Positions 37,346-50,501 of a DNA stretch of 64,000 nt are shown here, piece by piece. The position numbers were made by a program, and so were the translations under genes. Position 1 is the stretch's first letter, and every line of letters starts with the position of its first letter. The stretch spans positions 19,853,491-19,917,490 of the forward strand of contig CM052361.1 in the NCBI GenBank assembly GCA_028551475.1. The letters run 5' to 3'. This DNA comes from Casuarina equisetifolia (Eukaryota; Streptophyta; Magnoliopsida; Fagales; Casuarinaceae). The notes under the pieces are model-generated. The model made no database searches. It had not been told where the DNA came from and worked only from the letters and a program-made list of their open reading frames with translations.

Positions 37346-39060
37346 GGATAGTTTAGCTATGCTATTGCAAGAAATTTTGTGAAACACATTCTTTTGTAGA
37401 CTTCTATTCACTTGATAAAAGATTCTAAACCTAAAAAAAGTAATAAAAACCAAGGACTCCAAACCCAAATGTTCTACTTTTATAACGAAGTAAAAGGAAA
37501 AAAGTGTGAGAAAAATGAATCTTAAAGAAAACAATAAAGATTTGAAGAATAAGGAGAAAAAGAAGAGAAAAAAAAAAAGAAAATTATTGTTGGAAAGTTT
37601 TCCTTCTTATGGAATTAAAATGTAAAAATAATGAGATATCAATTATCAATTCCTTGACGTTCTAGCCAATGTAGTCTACAAGGCCAAAAACTCATTCTCA
37701 ATTGTATATAAGGGTTAAGAGTACTCAAAGAGAAGACGTATTGGATAAGAAAGATTTTAGGTTAAGGGAAGTAAGTAGGGGATGAGAGAATTATGTAGGA
37801 AAGTAAGATGGAAAGATTTTGTAATGCCAAGGCTTCAATCTTATTGCATTCAAAAGATTTCTATATATAAAGGTTTCATAACTAAATTTTATATGACATT
37901 ACTTACTTTCTACTTTTACTTTAAGTAAAAGCTACCTTTCAAAAATGAAATCTCACTTTTAAAAGTGTTTTTTGACCAACTAACTTTTATATAGATGAAA
38001 TCTTATAGGGAGTCCTTATTGACACTAGTATAAACACACGTACATCACACCATGCAAACTAGGACCACAAAATTAGCTAAGAGAATCTCATTAGATTGGT
38101 ATCTCGCATCCATCATATTGTCCAAATTGTGTTCTTCCACATTAATGATAGAATTCCATAGTCTATCATTTATTTCACATGCCTAAATTCCTTTTTGATT
38201 TTTGATACAAATCTTTGTCATCATGATTCTTAGAGTGCTTCTTTTTGCAATTACTTAGGGCTCAAACTCATATGTTTTTAGATTAGAAGGATATGAAAAA
38301 CTTAAGTCTTTAAAATTATCCATTCAAAAATCTTCATCAATGATAAAATATAGTGCTTGTGCCTTCTTAAGGTAGAGATAGTAGTGTTTAAGAAATAACA
38401 GCTTTGTGTTATCTACATGGCCATCTTAATTGAAGCAAAATAGATTGAACAAGTATTACATAATTGTTGTTGGGTTAACATTATTAACATGACACATTGA
38501 TTTTCTAATGTCCTTCTAATTTATGTAGTTTTAGTAGTGAATGTTGTTGAAAGGGTGAGAAAAATACTTTCCTAGTAAGGATTAGATGGAGGGATATGAA
38601 CTCTAGACTTGTCATTGTCCATGTAAAGATAACCCTAGAGATAGAAGGTCATGATAATATAAGATTAGTCCATGATATGCCTTAGCTCTTACAACTAATA
38701 TGCCTCATGAGCAAATAAAAAGAGCTATTTGTGAAAATACAAACTATGGTTTTATCTAAGCATACTCTTGAGAAAATGGACCAACCAGGGTTTGCAAAAG
38801 ATCATACTGATTTTATAGACACAAACAAGATACCATAGCATACAGAAGGCTTCATTTGATAATAATAGGTTGTGCAGACATAGGACATAAAATATGTTGA
38901 GAAAAGGATAGGTTATGTGCTTGTCTATCCATTGAATTAGAGAGATTACCACACCATATTATTGGAAAGAATCCTCTAGTAAACATGGATCTTGTTGACA
39001 ATTCTACAGTTTCTAAAACTATAGAAGAGGAGATAATTTGTAGATAGAAAGGGTGAGAGG
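37346..39060. other. AT-rich intergenic DNA
   Basis: No gene recognised. The right part abuts the 3' end of the pararetrovirus relic and may belong to it, but I found no diagnostic motif. Confidence 0.4.
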
Positions 39061-39063
39061 AGA

Positions 39064-41370
39064 CTAAAATGGACAAGAAAGAAAATCCCTCAAGACACTT
39101 TGCTTGCCTTTAATGTGCCTCATGTTGAATTTATGCTAGTTGAACCAATTTGCCCATCTCGTAACTATGGTTGTAGGAACAACTTCTATTAAACTGTAAC
39201 ATCTTTAAGAACATTGAACAATCCATTTCAATCAAGAACTGATAGTTGATGAAATGGAATTGAAACTTTTGAATCCTTCCTTTTATTGCCAAAATCTCTT
39301 TGAAAGTGAAAGGTAATCACATTCAAATTCTTTGAATGCTCCACTCTTATATCCACAATTCATTTTTTTCTGTCTAATTCATGTAGTAATATTGCTCCTT
39401 AATAAAGATCACTTATGTTAATTGCAAGATTCTTTTCCTTTGGGAATTTAAAGTGGCAATAATGTTTAGGCCAATTCCTTTAGCATTCTAACATATTAAG
39501 TATGCTTTAAGCTTTAGGCTTTAGGCTAAAGGATTCTTCTTTGATAATTGGGGTAGTGGCATAGTGTACTAAGCAACTCTTTTAATGAAATTTATCTTAT
39601 AATTAATGATTCCTAAGAACTGTTGTACCTATTTTGTAGTCATATTTATGTCTAGAAACTCTAGCAATTGCGATGCCATGTGTGATTGTAGTTTGTATTT
39701 GCTTTTCAAGATCTTCATTTCAAGGAAGTCAACATTTGGTACTCCAATTATCATTGTTCTTTTTGATAGCATGATTTCATATTTTTGTATAAGTTCATGG
39801 AATTGCTTAGTAGATCTAGGAGAGATTCTTTATCCTTGGAAGCAACAAGATGTCATTGATGTAGACTAAAGCATAATGGAGGATAAGATGCAAGATTTTC
39901 ATCATCATCCTTTTGAATTGGAAAAGTGCCACTTTTAATCCAAGAGGCATAATTGTCTATTGGAAATGGGAATTTGAAATACAAAAATCAAATTTTGAAA
40001 AGATCTAGGCTCATAAAAGTTAAGCAAACAATATAGAACATTTCAACAATGGAAATTTGTCATCTTTAAGGAAATAGTTCAAAGGCTTGTAGTTAAATAT
40101 TAACTTTAGTTTGCCTTTAGCATGCTCTTCTCGCTTGTGAACATAAAAATGACTCACTTGCCCATTCCAATTTTGTTAGTTGAATTAGTCCATCAAGTTG
40201 GAGTTATTGCAACTTAGCTTGGGCTAGTGCTAAATGTTCCTAGTTCATGCCTCTATGACTTACCTTTGTTAGATTAATGTCTTCATTTCACTTGAATGAG
40301 AGCATAATGAAAAACTACTCATTTTTCCATAAAGAATAAGGGTGGTTTTTTAGAAAATCTATGTGGCCTTTGTCGTAATTTGTTTCAATTATCTTTAGCT
40401 TAAGGTCTTATAAGCCATCATATATGTGGAATAGGTTCAAGATCCCTATTCATAGGAGTACATGACTACCAATCTTCATACTTTCTGAATTTCATCATGC
40501 ATTTTTTAGATTGGAAATGATATCAAATCCAACCAAAACATCCTTTTCTAGAAGATATGTTCCATAAAATGTTGTTGGGAAAATAAAACTAGTAATTAGT
40601 TTAAGAGTTATCGACCTACTCCAAAGCTTAAGTCTAAATAATTTGTCATTGGCTTACTCTGAACATCCTAGAATATGTTTTCCAATAAGGCAGTGGCAAT
40701 ACATTTGGCTTCTTGAAATTGACTATGGAGCCTATATCAAAAAAAGGCTATTACTTTGATTAGTTTTTTATACTTTTATTTGATGATCCATACTTGGGTT
40801 GAAGAAGATGGTTGATCTTTGATCTTGAAAGTTATTTGGTCTAGATTCATTGTATGGGCAAAAGTAGACAACATATAACAATAATACTCCTCATCACCAG
40901 GGTAAGAATCCTTGAGATTAGAATTTGATTCAAAATATTCTTCTGCTAACTTAGGATTATGTTAGAGCTTTGTTATTCTTCTTCAAGGAATATGGATTGC
41001 AAATTAGCATTGTCATCTCAAAGAGTAGCTTGGTTAAGGGAGTCAATAAGTTAAGCATGTTTTTTTTTTTTTTTTTTGGATTCTAATTGGCAAAGTGACA
41101 TACTTTCTTATAGACAAAGCGTATAAGGCTCTGCCTCTTTACTTGGAATTGTTTTTTCTTGAAGAGTTTAAATCACTTTCTTCTTCTTTTTCCATAAGAT
41201 GGCATAAGAAATTGCTTGAACTTTGCTTTGTGACGTTTCTTTCTAAAATAATAGTAGGTCTTGTTTGTGCCTTTGCATTTGATTTATAGGTTTGGTCACC
41301 AACGTGATTTAGAAAGTTTGAAAGAAACGATTGGAACAATGAACCTAACTTTACAAGGCTTGTCAAATAC
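39064..41370 (-). pseudogene. Endogenous pararetrovirus (Caulimoviridae-like) polyprotein relic
   Basis: Read on the minus strand, broken frames give the domain order of a caulimovirid polyprotein. A basic region at about 41140-41370 may be coat-protein or zinc-knuckle derived. An aspartic-protease-like segment at 40530-40790 includes 'EKDVLVGFDIIS'. Reverse transcriptase at 39830-40140 includes NYKPLN, KDDKFPL, FSKFD, MPLGLK and YINDILL. RNase H at 39064-39345 includes SGAFKEFE, the RW-xxW and HIKGK motifs, and DFLS near the end. The NYK-x-LN form and the HIKG...DFLS end are typical of Caulimoviridae rather than of gypsy elements. Many stops, frameshifts and an internal deletion between the FSKFD and MPLGLK motifs show that it is dead. 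No movement protein or tRNA-Met primer site was identified. Confidence 0.7.
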
Positions 41371-43867
41371 TTTGAATGAATTAGAGAGAAAGTTAGATTA
41401 GATCGACACTGATAAGGTTAGTGTCTTGCAAGAAATGTGGAGATCTATTAAAGTTGAAAAATTAAGGTTTGCTAGAAACAAGCGCTGTCTAATCAGATGT
41501 TTTCCTAGAGTACCCTTAAAGCCTTCAACTCATGTTGATTCAATCATGCTGCAGCTTTTTGGTATCAATCATTTTCTCTCTGCTTTCTATTTCTTGCTTG
41601 AACTACATGCATTTCCTTTTTGGCTCTTTCAGCTTCATCTTTTCACGTAATTGAGCTTATCACCATAGATGGAGGTATCAACTGTTTTCTCATCATTAGG
41701 TTATGTACTCAAGTTTTTGATTTTGCAAAATTAAAGAGTATGACGTCTTGTTTCTGGTTTTGTTTTAGTGAAACCAAAGAAAAAGCAATGGCCTACTAAA
41801 TATGATGTTTATCTATGCATGAAAAAAATTCGATGGTTTTGATTTTTGATTAGGGTTTTATTTAGTGAAGTGTTATATACCATAATTTATTCTTAAAAAA
41901 AAAAAACCCAAAAACTTCGTTTCTCTCTCCTACGATTTTCGACTACCCACTGATTGGTTTTCGCATCCCACCTCTGGCGGTGCTAACTGCCACCCCCACC
42001 CCCACCGGCAAGGGAACCGCAAGCTCCACTCATCTCTTTGACAAGAGACCCATCAAAATTGTTGTCTTTTCCTCCCTTGTGCCCCATAGTCCCCCCCAAA
42101 CCTTCCTACCGCTCTGCCTCAACCTTCAAACATTTGACTGAATTCCATCGAGTTCCTTTCCTAAAGGGCCACAAATCTCAAATCCTCCCTCTAAGCCACC
42201 ATCTCAACCCACAAACAGCTCCTATCATTCCATCTCAGGGCGTTCAGTCTTCAACTCCATTAGTCCCAATACCGAATCTCCTCTACATCCTGATAATCTC
42301 CTTGGATCTTAAATGTTCGTTTGTATGCGACGAAAAGCCACTCCTTGTTATTACACTGGCCAAAATATCACCATGCTATTGACTACCATAAATTAACACT
42401 GATTGTCAAATTTTGTACCACTAGAAGATTTCTTTGAGAGAAACCTTAATGCTACCTGGGCTTTGGCAGAACTGGTGGTGGTTAGGCTCATGGACCATTG
42501 GCATATTTGCATGCATTCGGCTTGGTCAAGGGAAAGCCACATCTTTGATAATCGATGATAACTCCTATTCAGATGAATGTTGAATTCATCAAAAGAAGAG
42601 AACCCTCTTTAATGTAGTGTGGTTCCGTCTCCGAGGCTACCGTTGCCTTGCCATAATTTCACCATCCTTGAATAGCTTTTAGGCCAATTCCTTCAATTGA
42701 ACTTGAGAACCATGAAGTTAAAGCACCCCAATGCCGCATGACTTTGGATGGAGATAAACATTTCACTAAAGCTCCCCAACGAGATGAAGATTGCCATCAA
42801 AATTGAGGTGAATTTTGACAAAAGATTGAATATGCAACTAATGTGGGCTTTTGTTCATTCTGCCAACTTCAAAGCCATGTGGTTATGGGTTTTCCGAAGG
42901 CGTCTTGCACAAATAGGAAAAAGGCTGGCGTGGCAAGGTCTAATCCTTTGACATTCCAATTGAGCTAGTTGGCTAATGGGAATTATACTACTATAAGGTT
43001 AAGTTTATATGTTGCTCTTTGTATTATTTTTCTTTGTTTTAGGTTTCTTTACCTATATTTATATCCTTCACTTAGTGAGCTAGCTGCATAAGCTTTTACC
43101 AACCCAGTTTTGTATGGGTAAGGTTTGGAAATGTTAGGGAGGAATCCTAACATAATGGGAAATAAATAGGAAACCCAACGCAATAAGGAAAAATATTTTG
43201 ACAATGTACAATAAGTGCAATATTTTCATTAAAAATTGTGCCTAACCATATTATTAATAAAATTTATCATTATATTACCCTAAATTAAGTCGCTTTTTTT
43301 TTTTTTTCCAAGCCACAGTCAAATAGGTAAATACTCAACTAAATTCGACTCCATTCAACTAGGGTGCACTCTATTCTTTGAGATGCCATTAATGTCTTCG
43401 CATTAATTAACCACTTATTCTTTATTGTAATAAGTGCCCAACACATCTAGACTTAGGAAATAAAAAATAGGAAAAAACCATGACATAAGAACTAACGTTT
43501 TCGCGCCTCCAAAGTTACTTATTAAGACTCAGTAGTCCATCTATAAGAAGCCAACTTTGACTTATTGCATCCATGGTGCTAGCTACATTCTTAGAAGCAT
43601 TCACTTTTCGGTAGCATTGTAGCCGGGGTAGGCAACCCACTCTATTCAAATAGTCTCCTACCTCATACTAAAATAGCAACAATTAACAAGAATTAGTATA
43701 TGAGCATTCAAGGGCTCATTATTTAGTTCGTCATGAGTAATTACTACTCAAATTACAGCACTGACATTGAATGAACAAACCTTGACGTATTTTCTCAAAT
43801 CTTCTTTTTGAATATAACAACCACATACTAATAGTTCCCAAAACAATTACATCATCCAATACGACAT
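41371..43867. other. Intergenic DNA between the viral relic and ZFWD
   Basis: No gene recognised. 41930-42340 is GC-richer and cytosine-rich. 42480-42960 gives a minus-strand frame with few stops but no family resemblance. Runs of T and A occur at 41061-41078, 41895-41908 and 43294-43309. Confidence 0.4.
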
Positions 43868-46800
43868 TTATTGGTGTAATGCCTCCAATTTGTGCAACCA
43901 TTTCCAAACCGTTATCAACCCGTTTTGATCTCCAGTAAAAAAGAGTCCTTCATGGTCTGGACCTACTTGCATTGCTCCAACTTTTTGCTTTGAAAATAAT
44001 CTGCCCCTATTAGCAAATCTGGAACAATAAAAATAACATATTAAAAGCCATTGACAAAAAGAAGAATGCTTTTTTTTCCAAGTAAAAAGAGTTATGAAAG
44101 GCTAAGTATACTTACGATGGCAATTCAAACATGTGGACAGAATCATCATCGCAAGAGCAATACAAAATTGGTTTGCCATTCCCATCAATCATCCCACGAA
44201 ATGCAAGAATGCCCTGTTACATTGAAAATCATGTAATCAACTTAAGTTCTTCAAAGTTACCATTAGATAAAAATAAACTTAACATAACTTTCTTAGATTA
44301 AAAACTAGACAATTAAAGAAAAAACCTATGAAATATTCATTTTGACAATGTTCAAGACATTAGTTCTAAAATGCATGATGATACTCAAACTGTTATATCT
44401 ATAAAACTTCTAACATAAAAATTAAATGACAACGGCAATTAATGCAATGCTAACATTCATATTAAAAACAAAAAGATAGCTCTTTTTTGTATTATGAACA
44501 TTTTAGTTCCTTTTCTTGTTATGAACATTTCCTCAACTATTCACATACTTTCAAGTATAAAAAGATTGCTCAACAAATACCAGATTACTTTCAAGCTACT
44601 ATTAAAAAAAAAAATCAAGCAAAAGAAAAAAAGGACGAAACAACAAATTGCTCAACAATCAACTTTTACCATAGTGGCGCCTAATGACTTACATGTTCTT
44701 CATTTTGTATATAGATTACTTTCAAGCAAAGCTCTTCCTCCAGACCCCAAACTCTGATTGTACAGTCCAAAGAACCAGAAAACAAATAGTTGTCCCAACA
44801 GATAAGAGATGTCATAGTATCGGCATGATCATCCAATGTCATAAGACACTCCAAAGTTTTGTGATCCCAAACCTGAAAAAAGAAATTAAAAAATGTCAAG
44901 AAAGATTAAAGAAGCAATTCACTACATTAAATCATCATATTGAGGTTAAATGAAGCAACCTTACTTCAAATAATTTACAAGTGTTTTTAATGTGAAATTC
45001 AGCTAATCAACAAACACAATTATGACAAACTCAAGTATGCATGAATAACAAAACAATGTGATTGCCCTCCGTTTCAAAAAAAAAAAAAAACCAGAACAAA
45101 AAGGTAATAACACCTCCGACCTTGTAAAGAAGAAAAAAGAAATCATCCAATACACAATAAATTAGGTAAAACAAAAGATCAACACTAAAAACACAATTTT
45201 CAGATATATGAACTCAAATTTCTTGGGAGCATAAGTGAACGCTGCGCACATTTACACTGAATTATGTTGATCTAGGACAATAATGCACACTAGATATAAA
45301 GTGCAAACTCATATTAATGGACCCATACTAAACAGGACGCATAAAGTGTAGAATCATGGCCACATGGTACAGACCACGTGCAATCCATATATCGACATGT
45401 ACAATGAAATCAGAAGTAAATCTAACTTTTAGCTTGGAGCATCCCGATCAACTAAAATTAAACAAATTTTTAGGTATAAAAAGAGAGGAGAAATTCACAG
45501 AATACCAACTATAATGCTTGCAGTATTTAGACCAACTAAAAGAAACTGAATTTGTGGCTATCAAAACAGAAAATAAATTAACAGAATACCATAAATATTT
45601 ATCATAATAAAAAACTTCTGTCTTTTCAAATTACTACAAGTGAGAAAAAAATATATAAGTGCAAGTCTTTGCCTTAATAAGACAAAACTTACCCTTATGG
45701 TACGGTCCTTGGAGCCTGAATACAACCAGGCATGTCCAACAGCAAGAGATACTACATCATGTGTGTGTCCTGGAAGAGATGATAGTGGTTGAAATGGGAT
45801 ATTTGCCTCGAAATTGCCCTTCCAAGCTAAGATAATGCCATCCTGTGATTTATAAAGAACGTTATTACAGAAGTAACACCACAAACGTGAAGGTTCTGCA
45901 AAATAACAAATAACACATCTAAGAAAACGAAACTTCAAAATCTAATTAAATCTCAAGAATTATCATGACAACGAGAGATATGTAGTTTCACAAGAAAATT
46001 AAAAGAGGTCAATTGATCCAAAGATACCAGAATAAGAACTAGTGATAAGATATTTTTATTCAAATTCTAAGAAATTCAAAAATTAAGATGGTGAGTACCT
46101 GGCCTCCAGCAAAAAGGGAATCATCAGTTGCTACCATGGCATAGATCATGCCGGTAAATCCACCTAGATCATATTCCATACCAGACATGGTGTTCCACAC
46201 CTGCCACATCATCAAAGTGTGCTGGTTGAGGTCAAATGTCAAAGTATTGTGCTAAATGTTAATGGCAACAATGGCTCAAAAATGAAAGCAAAAAGAAAGC
46301 AAAACCTCACTGGGCTTCTGAGCTTACCTTAACAACATTCCGCATACCCATGAACACCAATGCACCTTCACTAAAAAACGATCCTATTTCCGCGCCAAGG
46401 TCAACAAAGTGAGCACATTGTCCTGGAGCGCAGTCCCAAATCCGAACTGTTCCATCACTACAGCCTGAGCAAAGCAGGTAGTTTCTTCCGGCAAGTGCAA
46501 TCCCCACGATATCCTGTCCTCAAAACAACAATAAAAAAGCTTTTTTCAAGATTTCCATTAAAAAACAACAATTAGCATCATCTTACGCACATATGAGAAT
46601 GAGGATTGAAAATGATAAAGATTTTGCATCAATAAATAGATTAGAAATGCCAAAATTTGATTTTTACTCCTGCACTGCACTAGGAAACAAAATGGAACAG
46701 TAAATCCATCAACCTCGTCAAATGATTAAGCACGATCCCTGACCATCATAAATGTGTATTTGGAACTTTCTGCTACATATATGTGTCCGTTTGTTATCAA

Positions 46801-48000
46801 AAGATTCAATATGTTTGTCCTATTTCTGCTCCAAATTTTTCTTTTCTCAACACATACTGCCCCGCTGTATGTCCACACTGATGCTTGTATTTATGCCTAT
46901 TATGCTATTTCAACACAAACAAATAAATAACAAGAAAAAAAAAAAAAGTCAAATTTGGAGTTGCGCTATCTTGTTTCATGCAGCCACAACCGAAATTGTG
47001 GCTATTTCAATCAATCTTCCTTGGTTTTTCTTCGGAGCTTCAAAGAAGAATAAGCAAGAAACTTTTATGATGCAACTAAGATGAAAAGCTAAACATCAGA
47101 AAAGTCAACTGGAAAAAATACTACAAGTATGCAAACACTAGAAAATATCCTTCTGTTTTTTTGTCATGAACAAAACCAAAGTGACTGCTACAAGAAACAT
47201 ATATCGGAAAGAATCATATAAGAAACGCAGATTATGTATCCAGAAAGTTTATTCTCATACACTAAATTATTTTCTTTGAATGCAGCAACGACAAGGAAGA
47301 AGGATAATAACAATAATAATACAGAAAAAGAAATGACATAAAGGAAAGCACGTTGCAAAGTAAGAGACAAAATAAACACACTGCTACCTTCGTATGCCCT
47401 TGGAGGAATGCCAAGGTCCTTAACTCTTCCACACGATGGCCAGGAATATCATCACAAGACTTCTTATCAGCATCCTCTGAAGTCTTGGATCCTCCCTCTT
47501 CAATATTTAGCTCTTCCACACGATAGCCAGGAATATCATCAGAAGACTTCTTAAGAGCATCCTCAGAAGTCTTGGATTCTCCCGCCTCAATATTTAATTC
47601 TTCCGCACGATGACAAGAAATATCTTCAGAACACTTCTTAAAAGCATCCTCTAAAGTCTTGGATCCTCCCTCCTCAATATTCGAAGGTAAAACTTTCTTC
47701 AAACCTTCCCTCTTACAATCTTCAGGACCAACGTCTTCGTGTGACTTTTCCAAAACCAATTTATTCTTGTACCGAATGTAACTTGGTTTCTTTCTTTCGG
47801 GACCAGACAACTCAGGATGAGACGGCCTTTTTCCGCACACTACTGGGGGTTCACTGTGAAGGAACCTACATGGGTTCCTGTTGCATTTGCCCTTAAGCCA
47901 GAATTTGCAAACAGCTTTGCTGGGCAAAGACTGTTCCGGGTTCTCTTCCCAAGCGATGAAAAACCGACGACCTTGCTGCTGTCTTGGCGGCCATTTATGA
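43868..48000 (-). CDS. ZFWD protein: CCCH zinc finger plus WD40 repeats; start codon unresolved
   Basis: ZFWD proteins are plant proteins with N-terminal CCCH finger(s) and a WD40 propeller, presumed RNA-binding; their exact role is poorly known. Exons: about 48000-47388, then 46513-46328, 46200-46099, 45842-45693, 44872-44693, 44213-44116, 44018-43868. Phases close from the first exon's end to the TAA at 43868. The finger CKFWLKGKCNRNPCRFLH is C-X7-C-X4-C-X3-H (Cys codon at 47906-47908). Three 29-residue repeats follow, then WD blades (SDGTVRIWDC; TDDSLFAGGQDG; SKDRTIRVWD; SLDCTIRVWG) and a C-terminus with GDQNGLITVWKW. The frame of the first exon runs back to a TGA near 48040 without an ATG, so a further 5' exon must supply the start. 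About 490 aa in all, within the family range. Confidence 0.85.
47421..47681 (-). repeat. Three in-frame 87-bp repeats in the ZFWD coding exon
   Basis: The span is exactly 3 x 87 bp and encodes three 29-residue copies following the pattern NIEEGGSKTSEDA-KK-, then (S/C)(E/D)DI, ending HR(V/A)EEL. Repeats 2 and 3 are closest. They link the CCCH finger to the WD40 domain. Confidence 0.95.
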
Positions 48001-48900
48001 AACAAAAATAATATCAAACAGAGTAAAGAACAAACTCATCCACATAGAGGTCCTTCCAAACAAACCAAACCAAACCAAACTAAATGACTGCCTTCCATGT
48101 CCGAAGATTGAAGACAATCACCACCCCCAATTTCAATAAAGCCCTTTACAATCCTCAATGAAGAAGGTGATTCCAACAGATGTCCTTGGCAGAAGCTCCA
48201 AACAAATAGCAGCCTTCAAATCATTCAAAACCCTAAATCCACATTCGGCAAATATCCAAATCTAAATTAATTCCGGAACTAGGATTTGCTTGCCCAATTC
48301 CTGACGGAATCCTTTTGCCGAATCCAACCCTAGATGAAAAATTACCGGGCTCCCATCGTGAAGAGAATTCCCAAATTTTCATCACCTGGAGTAACCTTAT
48401 ATATATCCAGAAAACCCCATAAAAGAACAACTCAAATTCAATGGCCAGTCGCTCGTCCATTTCACGATTCAGACGTTTCTTGTTTTTCCTAAATTCCGAT
48501 CAACCCGCTAAACCCTAAGAAATACAGGAAACTCGAATAAACAACGAAGCCCGGGAGTTATCGTGTGATCTGCCAACGGCTGAAGAAAATAAATCATGCG
48601 CTTGATCGAAATCCCCAAGAAATTCGGTCACTCGCTAATTTTGTCGCAGATGGAAAAGATCGCAAGACTAGGGAATACCATATCTAAAACCCTAAGCAGA
48701 TAAAACCCAAGCAAAACCTGGAGTTCCATAAGTGGGCAAGCTAACCTGTCACGATGAGAAGGGACGAGAGCAGAGGGAGCGACATAGCCCGAGGGCAACC
48801 GACTGTTAGCAGATCGTAGCAGATACAGATGGAGAAGCAAGAGACAGACAGAAAACAGATGTGACCGTGAGAGAGGGACTCGTGGGACCCTAAATAGGCG
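48001..48900 (-). other. 5' leader region of ZFWD
   Basis: It should contain the missing first coding exon and the 5' UTR. Candidate starts on the minus strand include ATG 48460 (MDERLAIEFEL), followed by a possible donor CCAG|GTGATG, and ATG 48093 (MEGSHL). None could be joined with confidence. A short upstream frame MVFPSLAIFS lies near 48680. Confidence 0.35.
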
Positions 48901-48914
48901 TGTTTCTAATTTCG

Positions 48915-49100
48915 AAGCCAACGGATACATTGACTGGGTCTGGGCCGATGTTGGCTGCAGCCCGGCTCATATTGCAAGCCGACCAATTATTACATTGGAT
49001 GGTCCTGGCCCATGTTGGCTACAGACCGGCCCAACTTTTAAGCGGACCGAATAATACATTGGCTGGGTCTGTCGATGTTGGCTACGGCCCCGGCCGTTTA
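48915..49100. repeat. Three tandem copies of a 61-64 bp unit upstream of ZFWD
   Basis: Units start at 48915, 48976 and 49040. Each reads approximately 'aagc(c/g)gacc..ata' then 'catTGGctGGgtctggcc' then 'gatgttggctacagcccggc'. They are GC-rich in an AT-rich region and lie in the likely ZFWD promoter. Confidence 0.85.
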
Positions 49101-50260
49101 AGTTTTTAACATTGTGCCCGTTTAACCCTTGTTTTTATTTTTTATTTTAAATGATTGCGTATATTGGTTTCTTTAATTTTGAAATTACTAATAATCTTTA
49201 GTTTTTATAATTTTTAAGTTACTAATTTACCTTTCAATATTAATAAAATGCTAAGAATCAACCATGTGGTTCTAATGCATAAAAAGGAAAGTAATAAATG
49301 ATAAACCATATTACAAATAAATTAAGTAATTACTTCAATTCTGTAATATATATTAAAGTAATTATACACGAAAAAAATAATTTTATTTATTTTACTAATT
49401 TTCAACTATCCAAAAGAAATTTATTAGAGATATTGAGCGAGTTCAAAACAAATAGTTGTAATTTAGTCATGTTAAAAGTGATATATTAGATTTAAGATAG
49501 TTTTTAGCCTATCATAAAATATGTTTACTAAACACAAAAAGATTAAATAGCAAAAATTATTAGTATTGTCTTGTTATTAATTTTTTTTAATGTGACATGA
49601 TTTGGTTATTTCTCTAAAAAAAATAACCTGAAATCTTTAAAATGATTGGTCATTTTTTGTATTGCTTCTATTTCAAAGTTTTTTTTTTAAAAAAAATACT
49701 AAGTTTGAAATCGCCACAACTTTACTTTCAAATTGTTTTTGTCTAGGCAACTAAAAATTGTTCTTAATTCCAAAAGTTAGTAAATTAAGAGACATATTAG
49801 TTAAAATTCCCAACTTAAAAATAAACTTAAGGGTTGAATTTTTTTTTTCTTTATTCAAACTTTATCATATATATCTTATCTTTCAATGTACAAATTTTGT
49901 TCAGTTCGATAAGTGGGGTAAATTTATAAGGAGTGGAGATATTAAATTATAATGTCCAAAGATGTAACTTAAAAATTAATTCAGAGGTTAAATAATTTTT
50001 TGGCATTGCTCTTTAATTTTTATTTGACAACAATAAATGATTATCTTCATTAGCTTTGCACAATGCACGAAGTTGTACAAGGAAATTAGTTCTTATGTTG
50101 TTTTCCCATGATAATTGAGTTTAGTCAGCAGCCTTTTTTTTTTTTTTTCTTTCAGAAGTTAAACCAGTTAAAAATAAGGAATTTATTCCTTCAATTGCCA
50201 TAGTATTATCTTTGCATGGAATGAAACCCTAATTGAACAAGTGAGAAATTAAGTTATTTA
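49101..50260. other. AT-rich spacer between divergent ZFWD and PBG1
   Basis: Strongly AT-rich with many T/A homopolymers and no gene seen. The two genes diverge from here, so both promoters should lie at its edges. The PBG1 5' UTR probably begins near 50270. Confidence 0.5.
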
Positions 50261-50501
50261 ATTGAAAAGTTTAATATGTACAAGACGGGTAGTTGAGCCT
50301 GGCCCGCTCGTTCAAGATGGGTTCTTAATGTTGGGCCGGGTAGAACTCGTCCGCGTTGGAGAAGCCCATCTAAAGTATTTCTTGAGCAAAGGGAAAAGGA
50401 AAAGGCAAAGTCTTAATAAGGAGCGTCAGATCTCGAAGGACACTGATTCCGCTCTTCCTTCGGATCATCGATATCGAACTCCAAGCCGATTAACCTGAAG
50501 A

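Noticed and set aside
42038..42382. Plus-strand frame of 114 codons in a cytosine-rich patch
   Set aside because: Proline- and serine-rich translation without domain, splice context or neighbours.
42480..42960. Minus-strand stretch with few stops
   Set aside because: Could be transposon-derived, but no motif was recognisable, so no function is assigned.
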